Origin: Microcoleus asticus IPMA8
Lineage (GTDB): Bacteria; Cyanobacteriota; Cyanobacteriia; Cyanobacteriales; Microcoleaceae
Reading direction: 5' to 3'
Assembly: GCF_013179805.1 (NCBI RefSeq)
Contig: NZ_SRRZ01000090.1
Coordinates: 1-31,746, forward strand
Length of the DNA stretch: 31,746 nt
Positions 24,534-31,620 of this stretch are shown piece after piece; position 1 is the stretch's first letter, and each line of letters starts with the position of its first letter. The translations under genes were made by a program, and so were the position numbers. The notes under the pieces are model-generated. The model saw only the letters and a list, made by a program, of their open reading frames with translations. It was not told where the DNA came from and ran no database searches.

Positions 24534-25199
24534 CTACATCTTCAAGTTGTGCCTAAATTCCTGTAGGGTTGGCGTTGGTTTAATGCGATGAATCATACTA
24601 TGGCAATTTGAGCATAGCACAGTAAAATCATTAAGCGGATCTAGTTTCATCTTTGTCCCACTTAAGTTTGAAATTGGAACATTATGATGAGCTTCTATGT
24701 ATCCTCTGCCTATTTCTCCGTATCGAGACTCAAAATCAAAACCGCAAGCTTTGCACTCATATCCTTGCAACTGCTTAACTTTTCTAGATAACGTTTGATT
24801 TCGTTCTGTTACTCGATGAAGTCTATACTTTGTCGTATCTTCAAACCATTCCCTTTCTGCTTGATTGTTTTCAGCAGCCTCATTCAAAGAAACCTCTTTC
24901 AACAAATCAGCAGAATCAGCCTCCTCCTTCAAAGAAACCTCCTCAAACAGGGAGAAGTAAATTTCAAGCATTTTCCCAACATCGCCTACCAACTCCTTGT
25001 CGTCAGGAAGTGATTCCCTTGAATAAAACTTCGAGGCTATGTTTCCTGCTTCATAAGCAAGTCCAAGCCTTCTAGAAGTAGTTGCCTTTGGAATCGAATC
25101 AAGCTTAAGATCGAGAGGATCAGAAAATTCCCTGAGCTTGTCAGAACCAAGCTTATCTTTAAATAGTTTTGCTTGACCCCTTAAAATGTCTCTCGACAC
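24534..25199 (-). CDS. HNH endonuclease half of a frameshift-split MrcB-N/HNH restriction protein
   Basis: The frame as opened by GTG 25199 encodes 221 residues. The HNH nuclease core is at about 148-210: a zinc-type CKACGFDF pair, EAHHNVPI with the catalytic His, the LNDFTVLC region and CSNCHSMIH, giving Cys4 plus HNH-type residues like McrA-family enzymes. The frame stays open upstream of the GTG back to a TAG at 25233-25231, reading QIKEIGSDFGVSRDILRG. This continues the MrcB-N protein encoded just upstream in another frame. Removing one base near 25230 would fuse the two into about 330 residues. It would then be a type IV-like enzyme cutting modified DNA. Whether this half is translated alone is unknown. 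Confidence 0.8.
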   Translation of the reverse strand: MSRDILRGQAKLFKDKLGSDKLREFSDPLDLKLDSIPKATTSRRLGLAYEAGNIASKFYSRESLPDDKELVGDVGKMLEIYFSLFEEVSLKEEADSADLLKEVSLNEAAENNQAEREWFEDTTKYRLHRVTERNQTLSRKVKQLQGYECKACGFDFESRYGEIGRGYIEAHHNVPISNLSGTKMKLDPLNDFTVLCSNCHSMIHRIKPTPTLQEFRHNLKM

Positions 25200-25542
25200 C
25201 CCAAAGTCCGAACCGATCTCTTTTATCTGCTATTCCTTGATTGAGAGAAAGATAAACGCCAGAGAAGTCAGCGCGAAATAAATAAACACAGTAAAACCCC
25301 GACATGACACTCTCAGTCAGAAGCTTGTTAAATATTGCTATCCAAGGAACTTTAGCCCAAGAGCCATTACCTGCTGAAGCTTTTACGCTATAGATTTCTG
25401 GTAATTCTAACGAAGCACTTATTGATTTCGGCACTACATTTGTGACATAACTAGCAAATGAATGTCCCTTGAAGTTGTCGTTACTGACCAATGGATATTC
25501 AAACAGGATTTTTTCAAGGGACTCTCTAAGCGCCATAACCAA
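25159..25542 (-). CDS. MrcB-N (DUF3578) half of the same frameshift-split restriction protein
   Basis: ATG 25542 opens a 127-residue frame. Residues about 5-103 match the MrcB N-terminal / DUF3578 domain: KGHSFASYVTNVVPKSI, VKASAGNGSWAKVPWIAIFN and GFYCVYLFRADFSGVYLSLNQG. That domain is the DNA-recognition part of 5-methylcytosine-dependent restriction proteins. After LNQGIA the sequence (DKRDRFGLWGVERHF) loses family resemblance, while the alternative frame continues sensibly into the HNH part. I therefore read the last 25 residues as out of frame. The 112-bp MITE begins 23 bases upstream of the start codon, between the gene and any upstream promoter. Confidence 0.8.
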   Translation of the reverse strand: MVMALRESLEKILFEYPLVSNDNFKGHSFASYVTNVVPKSISASLELPEIYSVKASAGNGSWAKVPWIAIFNKLLTESVMSGFYCVYLFRADFSGVYLSLNQGIADKRDRFGLWGVERHFKGSSKTI

Positions 25543-25557
25543 TAATTAATGTTACAT

Positions 25558-25685
25558 CTTCGATTGGCGTTGCTGATTTAGGGTATGAAGGGCTAAATAT
25601 GCAAGTCAGAGAAACCAGTATCCACAAAACTTCGGGATTTTCAAGTTATTTTTTTCATACCCTGATTAAGCAACGCCCTTCGATT
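25558..25685. mobile_element. 112-bp MITE with 24-bp inverted ends and 8-bp target duplication
   Basis: The left end (25566-25589) starts GGCGTTGCT and ends GGGTATGAA. The right end (25654-25677) is its inverse with 21 of 24 positions matching. CTTCGATT is duplicated exactly outside both ends (25558-25565 and 25678-25685). The interior is only 64 bases and has no coding capacity. This is a complete non-autonomous element. The parent transposase family is not identifiable here. The 8-bp duplication limits the choice, and the decayed transposase at 31178 is not shown to be related. Confidence 0.9.
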
Positions 25686-25938
25686 TAATGATCGTGCCTC
25701 ACCACAAGCTTTCAAATATTAACCCTGCTAATAACCCAGAGGTAGAACCCTTAGTTATACCTCTGGGTTATAAAATTTTATACCCGGTGTCAACTACTGC
25801 AAACAACCACAAGATTAGCCGATCGCGCATCCTGTCTATCGCAGCAAATGCAGCGCCGCCCCCAACCCGCAAATCTCCCTTGCAGAAAGTAGCACAAACG
25901 TGATACCGTTGAAGCTTGTGTCCAAATAACACCAGTTC
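25686..25938. other. rpmI leader region
   Basis: About 250 bases before rpmI, holding the 14-bp perfect inverted repeat at 25731-25771. A 71-codon frame at 25688-25903 resembles nothing known and is probably chance. Neither infC nor any other translation gene precedes rpmI here, so the operon promoter should lie in this interval. Confidence 0.5.
25731..25771. repeat. 14-bp perfect inverted repeat in the rpmI-rplT leader
   Basis: ATAACCCAGAGGTA (25731-25744) and TACCTCTGGGTTAT (25758-25771) are exact complements around a 13-base loop. AAAATTTTA follows. Placement about 170 bases before the L35 start could make it an mRNA leader hairpin, for example for L20 feedback, or a terminator or attenuator. 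It could equally be the ends of a tiny mobile repeat. Confidence 0.85.
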
Positions 25939-26136
25939 ATGCCAAAACTCAAAACTCGCAAAGCAGCCGCAAAGCGCTTTAGAGCGACCGGCAGCGGTAA
26001 AATTGTGCGCCGCAAAGCTTACAAAAGCCACTTGCTACAGCACAAAAGTTCAGCTCGCAAAAGCCGTCTATCTAAGCTGGTCGTCATCGACGAGACCAAC
26101 GATGCTAACGTGCGGTTAATGCTTCCATACTTGTAA
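25939..26136 (+). CDS. rpmI: 50S ribosomal protein L35
   Basis: A 65-residue, strongly basic protein matching L35 along its whole length: MPKLKTRKAAAKRFRATGSGKI, KAYKSHLLQHKSSARKSRL and the C-terminal motif VRLMLPYL. It is part of the large ribosomal subunit. It lies 19 bases upstream of rplT, the standard L35-L20 pair. The Shine-Dalgarno is weak (no clear GGAG before the ATG). Confidence 0.97.
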   Translation: MPKLKTRKAAAKRFRATGSGKIVRRKAYKSHLLQHKSSARKSRLSKLVVIDETNDANVRLMLPYL

Positions 26137-26155
26137 AGTTTAACGGAAATTAAAG

Positions 26156-26512
26156 ATGACACGGGTAAAACGCGGTAATGTCGCCAGAGCGCGCCGCAAA
26201 AAAATTCTCAAATTAGCCAAGGGTTTCCGAGGCGCACAGTCGAAACAGTTCCGCACAGCTAACCAACGGGTGATGCAGGCCCTGCGTAACGGTTATCGCG
26301 ATCGCAAAAAGCGCAAACGCGATTTCCGCCGCCTGTGGATTGCTCGGATCAATGCTGCATCGCGCCAGCACGGCACGAGCTACAGCAGACTGATCGGCAA
26401 CATGAAGAAAGCCAACATCGAAATCAACCGCAAAATGCTGGCACAAATGGCGATTATTGACCCCGCAACATTTGGTAAAGTAGTGGAAATGGCCAATCGA
26501 GCCGGAGCGTGA
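26156..26512 (+). CDS. rplT: 50S ribosomal protein L20
   Basis: A 118-residue basic protein matching L20: MTRVKRGNVARARRKKILKLAKGFRGAQSK at the N-terminal tail, YRDRKKRKRDFRRLWIARINAA in the middle and a C-terminal globular region with NRKMLAQMAIIDPATF. L20 binds 23S rRNA early in 50S assembly. In several bacteria it also represses its own operon by binding a leader RNA, which gives interest to the hairpin upstream of rpmI. Length is normal and the gene pair is very probably co-transcribed. Confidence 0.97.
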   Translation: MTRVKRGNVARARRKKILKLAKGFRGAQSKQFRTANQRVMQALRNGYRDRKKRKRDFRRLWIARINAASRQHGTSYSRLIGNMKKANIEINRKMLAQMAIIDPATFGKVVEMANRAGA

Positions 26513-26543
26513 AAGTTCGCTTTATTTTCAGAATGCAGAAAGC

Positions 26544-26637
26544 AGAAGTAAGAAAGATTTAACTGTCTGCCAGAGAAGGAAAACTCCTGATAAATCTAGG
26601 AGGTTGAGACAAACTTTCCTTCTTTGTTCTTACTTCT
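26544..26637. repeat. Nested inverted repeats downstream of rplT
   Basis: AGAAGTAAGAA (26544-26554) pairs exactly with TTCTTACTTCT (26627-26637). Inside it, AAGGAAA (about 26576) pairs with TTTCCTT (about 26615), and CTCCT with AGGAG. The nested order allows one long stem of about 94 bases. It may be a transcript 3' structure for rpmI-rplT, a small RNA, or a palindromic repeat. Confidence 0.65.
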
Positions 26638-26784
26638 GGATTCTTGCTTTTTCAGAAATCGCGATCGGGCCGATCGATCGCTATTTCCGTGTCTTTTATA
26701 CATTTGTAGAGGCAAATCTCAGAGATTGCTAGCGCATTAAAATAAATAAAACCTTCCACAGACCTACCTAATTTTAAGAAAAAC

Positions 26785-27315
26785 ATGGATAGTAATTTGC
26801 TCATTGTTTACCTGACAGTCCTGCTCGCTATACTCGGCAGCAGTTCCTGGTTTGTGGTGCGCCAGATTCTCAAAACTCGGAAGCTGGAAATGTCTTTAGA
26901 ACGCTTAGAAAATAAGCTGACCATAGAAAAAGGAACAGCACAGGAATACTACGAATTAGGAAGTATCTATGTAGATAAGAAGCTGTATTCCCAGGCGATC
27001 GTACTGTTTCAAAAAGCCCTGAAAGCCAAAGACTTAGAAGGCGAAGAAAATCAAGCCGTTATTTACAACGCCCTCGGTTTTGCACACTTCGGCCAAGAAC
27101 AATACGACATCGCAATCCGCCAGTACAAAGAAGCCCTGAAGTTGCAGCCCGAATACGTTACATCTCTCAACAATCTGGGTCACGCCTACGAGCGCAAGAA
27201 ATTAACAGCTCAAGCCTTGGAAATCTACGAACAAGCTCTCGCCTGCGATCCAGACAATGCCACTGCCAAACAGCGAGTAGAGTCCCTCCGGAAGCGTTTG
27301 GTAATCTATAACTGA
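26785..27315 (+). CDS. ycf37: Ycf37-like TPR protein (photosystem I assembly)
   Basis: A 176-residue membrane-anchored TPR protein. Residues about 4-25 (NLLIVYLTVLLAILGSSSWFVV) form one membrane helix. A short coiled coil (about 34-50) leads to three TPR units: about 52-85 (AQEYYELGSIYVDKKLYSQAI), about 91-124 (AVIYNALGFAHFGQEQYDIAI) and about 125-158 (VTSLNNLGHAYERKKLTAQAL). Length, anchor and repeat spacing match cyanobacterial and plastid Ycf37, a factor aiding photosystem I assembly or stability at the thylakoid. Generic TPR proteins are an alternative, but the N-terminal RQILKTRKLE and KLTIEKGTAQEYYELGSIY segments favour Ycf37. A strong terminator follows. Confidence 0.88.
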   Translation: MDSNLLIVYLTVLLAILGSSSWFVVRQILKTRKLEMSLERLENKLTIEKGTAQEYYELGSIYVDKKLYSQAIVLFQKALKAKDLEGEENQAVIYNALGFAHFGQEQYDIAIRQYKEALKLQPEYVTSLNNLGHAYERKKLTAQALEIYEQALACDPDNATAKQRVESLRKRLVIYN

Positions 27316-27347
27316 GCGCCGATGTTACGACCAATAGAGAGCCCGCA

Positions 27348-27378
27348 AACCTGGTTTCATTCTGAAACCGGGTTTTTT
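27348..27378 (+). terminator. Intrinsic terminator of ycf37
   Basis: AACCTGGTTTCA (27348-27359), loop TTC, TGAAACCGGGTT (27363-27374), running into T6. The stem is 12 bp with one G-U pair. It lies about 30 bases after the ycf37 stop. Confidence 0.85.
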
Positions 27379-27537
27379 CTTCCTATAGTCCAAGATACTA
27401 AACTATCGAACACATTAATGCGTTAGTTTTTAAGAACAGGAATTCCGAGTCAGGCTCGATCGCACACCGTCCCAGCACTTTAAATTACTGTGAAGATCAA
27501 AGCAATACCTGCAACGCCGATCAGTCCTAAACAATAG

Positions 27538-27546
27538 AAGGAGGAG
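27538..27546 (+). promoter_or_regulatory. Strong Shine-Dalgarno for the CheY-like gene
   Basis: AAGGAGGAG lies six bases before the GTG start at 27553. It is the best SD in the window and decides the start in favour of this GTG. Confidence 0.85.
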
Positions 27547-27552
27547 AACGTA

Positions 27553-27930
27553 GTGACATCAATTCTCGTTGTCGAAGATTCGTGGTTGACTCGCAGGGTA
27601 ATCTGCAAAATCCTGCGAGCAGAAGGATACGAGGCTTGGGAAGCATCCAGCGGCCCAGAAGCTCTAGAACTGCTCGGCACTAAAACTCCAAACTGTATGC
27701 TCTTAGACCTGTTGATGCCGGAAATGGAAGGTCGGGAAGTCCTGCAAGCCATGCGCGATCGAGGATATAAAATTCCAGTAATCGTAATTACCGCAGACAT
27801 CCAAGCAACTACCCACTCCGAGTGCATGGAGCTCGGAGCCCTAGCAGTCATTCACAAAATGCCCAACTCAGAGGAACTGATCGGGTGGATCAAAAAAGCT
27901 CTCAGTGCCAGCGAGGAGAGCACCCAATGA
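27553..27930 (+). CDS. CheY-like single-domain response regulator
   Basis: A 125-residue receiver with no output domain. Acidic pair Glu8-Asp9 in LVVEDSW, phospho-acceptor Asp52 in CMLLDLLMPEMEG, Thr80 in VIVITAD and Lys102 in VIHKMPN are all in place, so it should be phosphorylatable. It begins at GTG 27553 behind a strong Shine-Dalgarno. Its TGA overlaps the ATG of the next gene (ATGA), the usual arrangement for translational coupling. With a CheC-like phosphatase next door, it is a good candidate for that enzyme's substrate. No kinase gene is nearby. Confidence 0.94.
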   Translation: MTSILVVEDSWLTRRVICKILRAEGYEAWEASSGPEALELLGTKTPNCMLLDLLMPEMEGREVLQAMRDRGYKIPVIVITADIQATTHSECMELGALAVIHKMPNSEELIGWIKKALSASEESTQ

Positions 27931-28535
27931 AATTAAGCGCTCGACAGCTCGATGCTTTGCAGGAACTCGTCAACATCGGTATCGGTCAAGCAGCAGGGGT
28001 CTTGAACGACATGATCGACTCTCCGATCCGCTTGCAAATACCCCACCTTCAAATCCTGACTCCCACCGACGTGCAAGAAGAGTTAGAGCAGCACCTCAAC
28101 GGCGAGCAAATCGCCGCCGTCCAGCTAAAATTCACAGGCTCCTTTGGAGGCATTGCCCAGCTAGTCTTTCCCACCAACAGCGCTGCCATGCTCGTGACGA
28201 TGCTCACAGGGGAAGAAGTTGGAACTCACGATCTCGATTCAGTCAAAATTGGTACGCTGAGTGAAGTGGGAAATATTGTAATTAATGGGGTCATGGGTGC
28301 AATCAGCAACGTACTTCAGCAGCGCCTAAACTACTCCATTCCCACTTATAGCGAAGGGACGATTGCTAGTTTGCTGAGATCTGGGGGTTTAGCTACTGAT
28401 ACAGTTGTTTTATTAGCCCAGACCAGTTTCATGATTGAAAGGCTTCACATTGAAGGAGATATCATTCTTATTTTCAATGTCAATTCCTTTGACACCTTGT
28501 TGACTGCTATCAATCAACTTGCCGGGGGTCTATGA
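27927..28535 (+). CDS. CheC-like phosphatase / chemotaxis adaptation protein
   Basis: A 202-residue CheC-family protein. The start is ATG 27927, overlapping the CheY-like stop codon. The frame is open further upstream but has no homology there. Two copies of the CheC active-site helix are present, each with the catalytic Glu and Asn three residues apart: LQELVNIGIGQAAGVL (Glu13, Asn16) and LSEVGNIVINGVMGAISN (Glu113, Asn116). CheC proteins remove phosphate from CheY, and in Bacillus-type systems also bind CheD. No CheD, CheA or receptor gene is in the window. The C-terminal strand LHIEGDIILIFNVNSFDTLLTAI is also family-like. It overlaps the next gene by four bases. Confidence 0.9.
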   Translation: MKLSARQLDALQELVNIGIGQAAGVLNDMIDSPIRLQIPHLQILTPTDVQEELEQHLNGEQIAAVQLKFTGSFGGIAQLVFPTNSAAMLVTMLTGEEVGTHDLDSVKIGTLSEVGNIVINGVMGAISNVLQQRLNYSIPTYSEGTIASLLRSGGLATDTVVLLAQTSFMIERLHIEGDIILIFNVNSFDTLLTAINQLAGGL

Positions 28536-30727
28536 TTGAGGAGAGCAAAACTATTAAGGAAAAGTTTGGGGTTCTCGACAGCGTACCAGTCGGCGCCTGC
28601 TTGCTGCGAGATGATTTTGTGGTGCTGTTTTGGAATACTTGTCTGGAAGAGTGGACAAAAATTCCCCGCAGCCAAATATTGGGAAAAAACATCACAACCC
28701 ATTTTCCTCACCTGAGTCAGCTAAAGTATGCAACTCGCTTCAAGCAAATTTTTGCAGGCGGCCCGCCAACAATTTTTTCTTCTCAAATTCACAAACACCT
28801 GATTCCGGCAATTTGGCAAGACGGCCAGCAGCGAATTCAGCAAACTACTGTGACTGCTGTGCCGACCCTGGAGGCTGGCATTGAAGAACAGGAGATTAGA
28901 GACTGGCTTCTCCATACTCTTGAGTTGCAACCAGACGGCACTGTCGGAGTCAGAGTACCAGCAAGTGCTTCTTTGTATAGGGCATCTCCATCCTCAGTTT
29001 CGTCATCAATATGGCCGGGGGTCAATTCCCCATCGTTCTACGCGCTGCTGGTGATTCAAGACGTGACCGACCTCACCCACCGCATCCAAGCTTACCGCAC
29101 AATGCGGGATCAAGCTTTGGAAGAAGTGCAAGTGCGCCAGCGGGTGGAGGAAGAATTGCGATCGAGCCAGCATTTCATCCAGCAGATTGCTGACGCGGCG
29201 CCTTATTTGCTCTACATCTACGATTTGACCGAACAGCGCAACGTCTACGTCAACGGTCAAGCTTCTAAATTGCTGGGCTACACTCCCCAAGAAATTTTAC
29301 AGATGCAAACTGCTTTATACTCGAGTTTGGTGTACCCAGAAGATTTGCCAAGGCTTAAAGCCCACCAGCAAAAATTTTCCTGGGCCCAAGACGGGCAGAT
29401 TTTGGAGTTGGACTATCGGCTCAAACATCGATCGGGGGAATGGCTCTGGTTTCGCTGCCGCGACCAAGTTTTCGCCCGCACAGCCGACGGCTGGCCCAAA
29501 CAAATTTTCGGCACCGCTCAAGATATCACTGAGTACAAGCGGGCAGAAGAGGCGCTGCGGCAGCAGAACGAACGAGAACTGCTGATGGCCACGATTACTC
29601 AGCACATCCGCCAGTCTCTGGATTTGGGCGAAGTGCTCAGCACGACAGTGACAGAGGTGCGCCAGTTCCTTCAGGCAGATCGAGTGATGATCGTCCGCTT
29701 CAACCGCTGTACCGACAGTCTCTGCGCAGCTCCGGCGACGGGGGCGGTAACAGTGGAATCTGTAGCTCCCAACTGCAAGCCGATGTTGGGGGAAACCCTG
29801 GAAAATTTCTGTTTTGACGAGTTCTATATCGAAGCGTACCAACATCGGGCGATCCGACCGATAGGCGATATCTTGGCCGCCGATTTGCCGCAATATCAAA
29901 TTGACTTACTCGCACAATTCGCGGTGAGAGCTTATTTGGTAGTGCCTTTAGTGCAAGGAGACGAGTTGTGGGGGCTGCTGATGGCCCACCAGTGCAGTCC
30001 CCGGCAGTGGATGCAGTTGGAAGTAGAGTTGCTGTCTTCTCTGGCTACCCAGTTGGCGATCGCCATCAAGCAAGCAGAACTCTACCAGCAGTTGCAAGCG
30101 GCCAACCTCAAGTTAGAGCGCTTGGCAACTTTAGACGAACTCACGCAGCTAGCAAACCGCCGCCGGTTCGATCAGTATTTAGAAATGGAGTGGCGCAGAC
30201 AAGCGCGGGAACAAACGCCTCTGTCCCTGATTCTCTGCGATATTGATTCTTTTAAAAGTTACAACGATACCTACGGGCACCCAGGGGGAGACGAATGTTT
30301 GCGGCAAGTCGCTGGGGCGATCGGCAATGCAGTCAATCGCCCCGCTGATTTAGTAGCTCGCTACGGAGGCGAAGAATTTGCCGTTATTTTACCAAATACC
30401 GCGATTCAAGGCGCCGTGCTGGTAGCCGAACACATACAGATCAAAATCGCAGCTTTGCAACTTCCTCACGCTGGTTCTCAGGTGAGCCCGTACGTCACTC
30501 TCAGTCTGGGCGTAGCGAGTATTGTTCCTGCATCTGAATCGGGAGCCGAAATTCTGATTGCAGCAGCCGACCAAGCGCTCTATCAAGCTAAACGACTTGG
30601 GCGCGCTCGTATCCAACTTTACCAGCCCGACCCTACTGCTGGCAAGCCAAACGGGACAGCCGCTTCGATGCTTCCTGTGGATTTTTCTATACCGAATACT
30701 AATTTGCGCTCTCCCACCAGCGCTTGA
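28532..30727 (+). CDS. Diguanylate cyclase with PAS, PAS, GAF and GGDEF domains
   Basis: A 731-residue cytoplasmic enzyme predicted to make cyclic di-GMP. An N-terminal PAS (about 10-185, with a low-complexity Ser/Pro stretch near 145-170) and a helical linker lead to a second PAS/PAC (about 213-335, QQIADAAPYLLYIYD to DITEYKRAEEAL). A GAF (about 350-515) is of the phytochrome-related type (FLQADRVMIVRF, AYLVVPLVQGDELWGLL, AHQCSPRQW) but lacks an obvious bilin-binding Cys. The GGDEF domain (about 533-700) starts LDELTQLANRRRFDQY and has DIDSFKSYNDTYGHPGGDECL, the signature GGEEF (about 611-615) and an RxxD inhibitory site (RPAD, five residues before it). ATG 28532 overlaps the CheC-like stop, tying c-di-GMP synthesis to the CheY/CheC pair. 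Confidence 0.94.
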   Translation: MIEESKTIKEKFGVLDSVPVGACLLRDDFVVLFWNTCLEEWTKIPRSQILGKNITTHFPHLSQLKYATRFKQIFAGGPPTIFSSQIHKHLIPAIWQDGQQRIQQTTVTAVPTLEAGIEEQEIRDWLLHTLELQPDGTVGVRVPASASLYRASPSSVSSSIWPGVNSPSFYALLVIQDVTDLTHRIQAYRTMRDQALEEVQVRQRVEEELRSSQHFIQQIADAAPYLLYIYDLTEQRNVYVNGQASKLLGYTPQEILQMQTALYSSLVYPEDLPRLKAHQQKFSWAQDGQILELDYRLKHRSGEWLWFRCRDQVFARTADGWPKQIFGTAQDITEYKRAEEALRQQNERELLMATITQHIRQSLDLGEVLSTTVTEVRQFLQADRVMIVRFNRCTDSLCAAPATGAVTVESVAPNCKPMLGETLENFCFDEFYIEAYQHRAIRPIGDILAADLPQYQIDLLAQFAVRAYLVVPLVQGDELWGLLMAHQCSPRQWMQLEVELLSSLATQLAIAIKQAELYQQLQAANLKLERLATLDELTQLANRRRFDQYLEMEWRRQAREQTPLSLILCDIDSFKSYNDTYGHPGGDECLRQVAGAIGNAVNRPADLVARYGGEEFAVILPNTAIQGAVLVAEHIQIKIAALQLPHAGSQVSPYVTLSLGVASIVPASESGAEILIAAADQALYQAKRLGRARIQLYQPDPTAGKPNGTAASMLPVDFSIPNTNLRSPTSA

Positions 30728-31177
30728 CTAATTGCAATATAGGTGAATCCAGAGTAGTTATACCAGTCCGCAAAAAGAATGCCACTGTAACCCCCTATTC
30801 CAAACCCCAATCTAGGGTTTATCAGATATATAAGGTACAAGAACAGCATTTTGCAAACCAGTTCCAAATATATTGTTAAAAACTTAATTGAATGCAAAAT
30901 CTATCGCCTTTCCTAATTTTTGAGAATTTGTCGTTTTGAGAGAACGGAGAATATTTTTAAATTTAGATCGTAAATTATCAAGGAGTGAGAAATCAGGTGA
31001 AGAGGGGGATAAGTATATAAATTTTGCCTCTTATTGTTTGATAGCTTTTTCTACTTCGGGCTTGCTGAAGCAGTGGTTCAAGTATACACTGTATGGAATT
31101 GCCGACCAAAAAAGGTAGTAAGATTGCAAGAAAAACAGGTAAAATAGCTTAAAACCTGTGCATCACCATTTGCGATC
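30728..31177. other. Intergenic region between the cyclase gene and the transposase relic
   Basis: About 450 AT-rich bases. AAACCC (30802-30807) and GGGTTT (30815-30820) form a small hairpin that may end the cyclase operon, without a U-tract. ACAGGT (31135-31140) and ACCTGT (31154-31159) form a hairpin just before the transposase relic. A 60-codon frame at 30936-31118 is not recognisable. Confidence 0.5.
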
Positions 31178-31620
31178 GTGTACCGAAAAGCTGAGTCTGT
31201 TCCTACCGAACTCTTCGACTTTGAACTCCCCAACGGATGCAAGCTGGCAGAAGATAACCGTTGGGTCAAAATGGCCCAACTAATTCTTTGGTTGAATTTG
31301 AAGAAGATTATGCTGAAAATTTCCCGACCGAAATGGGCGCACTCGCCAAATAATTTAGGATGGCATTGGGGGCATTAATCATCAAAGAAAAATTGGGAAT
31401 CAGCGATAGAGAAACAGTAGAACAGATCCGGGAAAATCCTTATCTGCAATAATTTATTGGTCAATCAACCTACAGTAATGAACTCCCATTTGACCCATCA
31501 CCCTGCCGTTCACTTTAGGCAACGAATTAGTGTAAATCTAATCGATAAAGTGAACGAAAGAATGGTAAATAAAATACGGTCAACCACCCCAAAACAGCCA
31601 AAAAAAAAGAATTCGGAGTA
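31178..31620 (+). pseudogene. Decayed IS5/IS1182-type transposase, N-terminal remnant
   Basis: Three reading frames must be joined to follow the protein. Frame one from GTG 31178 reads MYRKAESVPTELFDFELPNG and DNRWVKMAQLILW. It then shifts to EFEEDYAENFPTEMGALAK, stop, FRMALGALIIKEKLGISDRE, TVEQIRENPYLQ, stop, FIGQSTYSNELPFDPS. A second shift gives VHFRQRISVNLIDKVNERMV and a lysine-rich end at TAA. This order is that of the N-terminal DUF772 domain of cyanobacterial IS5/IS1182-like transposases. There are at least two frameshifts and two internal stops. The catalytic DDE part is absent to the window end, so the gene is dead. Confidence 0.88.

Noticed and set aside
25688..25903. 71-codon plus-strand frame upstream of rpmI
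   Set aside because: It runs through the perfect inverted repeat and resembles no known protein. It is better explained as a leader region.
27822..27926. Upstream extension of the CheC-like frame
   Set aside because: It overlaps the CheY-like gene in another frame and has no CheC similarity. ATG 27927 directly precedes the conserved domain.
29580..30080. GAF of the cyclase as a bilin-binding photoreceptor
   Set aside because: The fold resembles phytochrome-type GAF domains but I see no Cys at the chromophore attachment position, so light sensing is not claimed.
30936..31118. 60-codon plus-strand frame before the transposase relic
   Set aside because: No similarity recognised and the surroundings are AT-rich. 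The start lacks a ribosome binding site.
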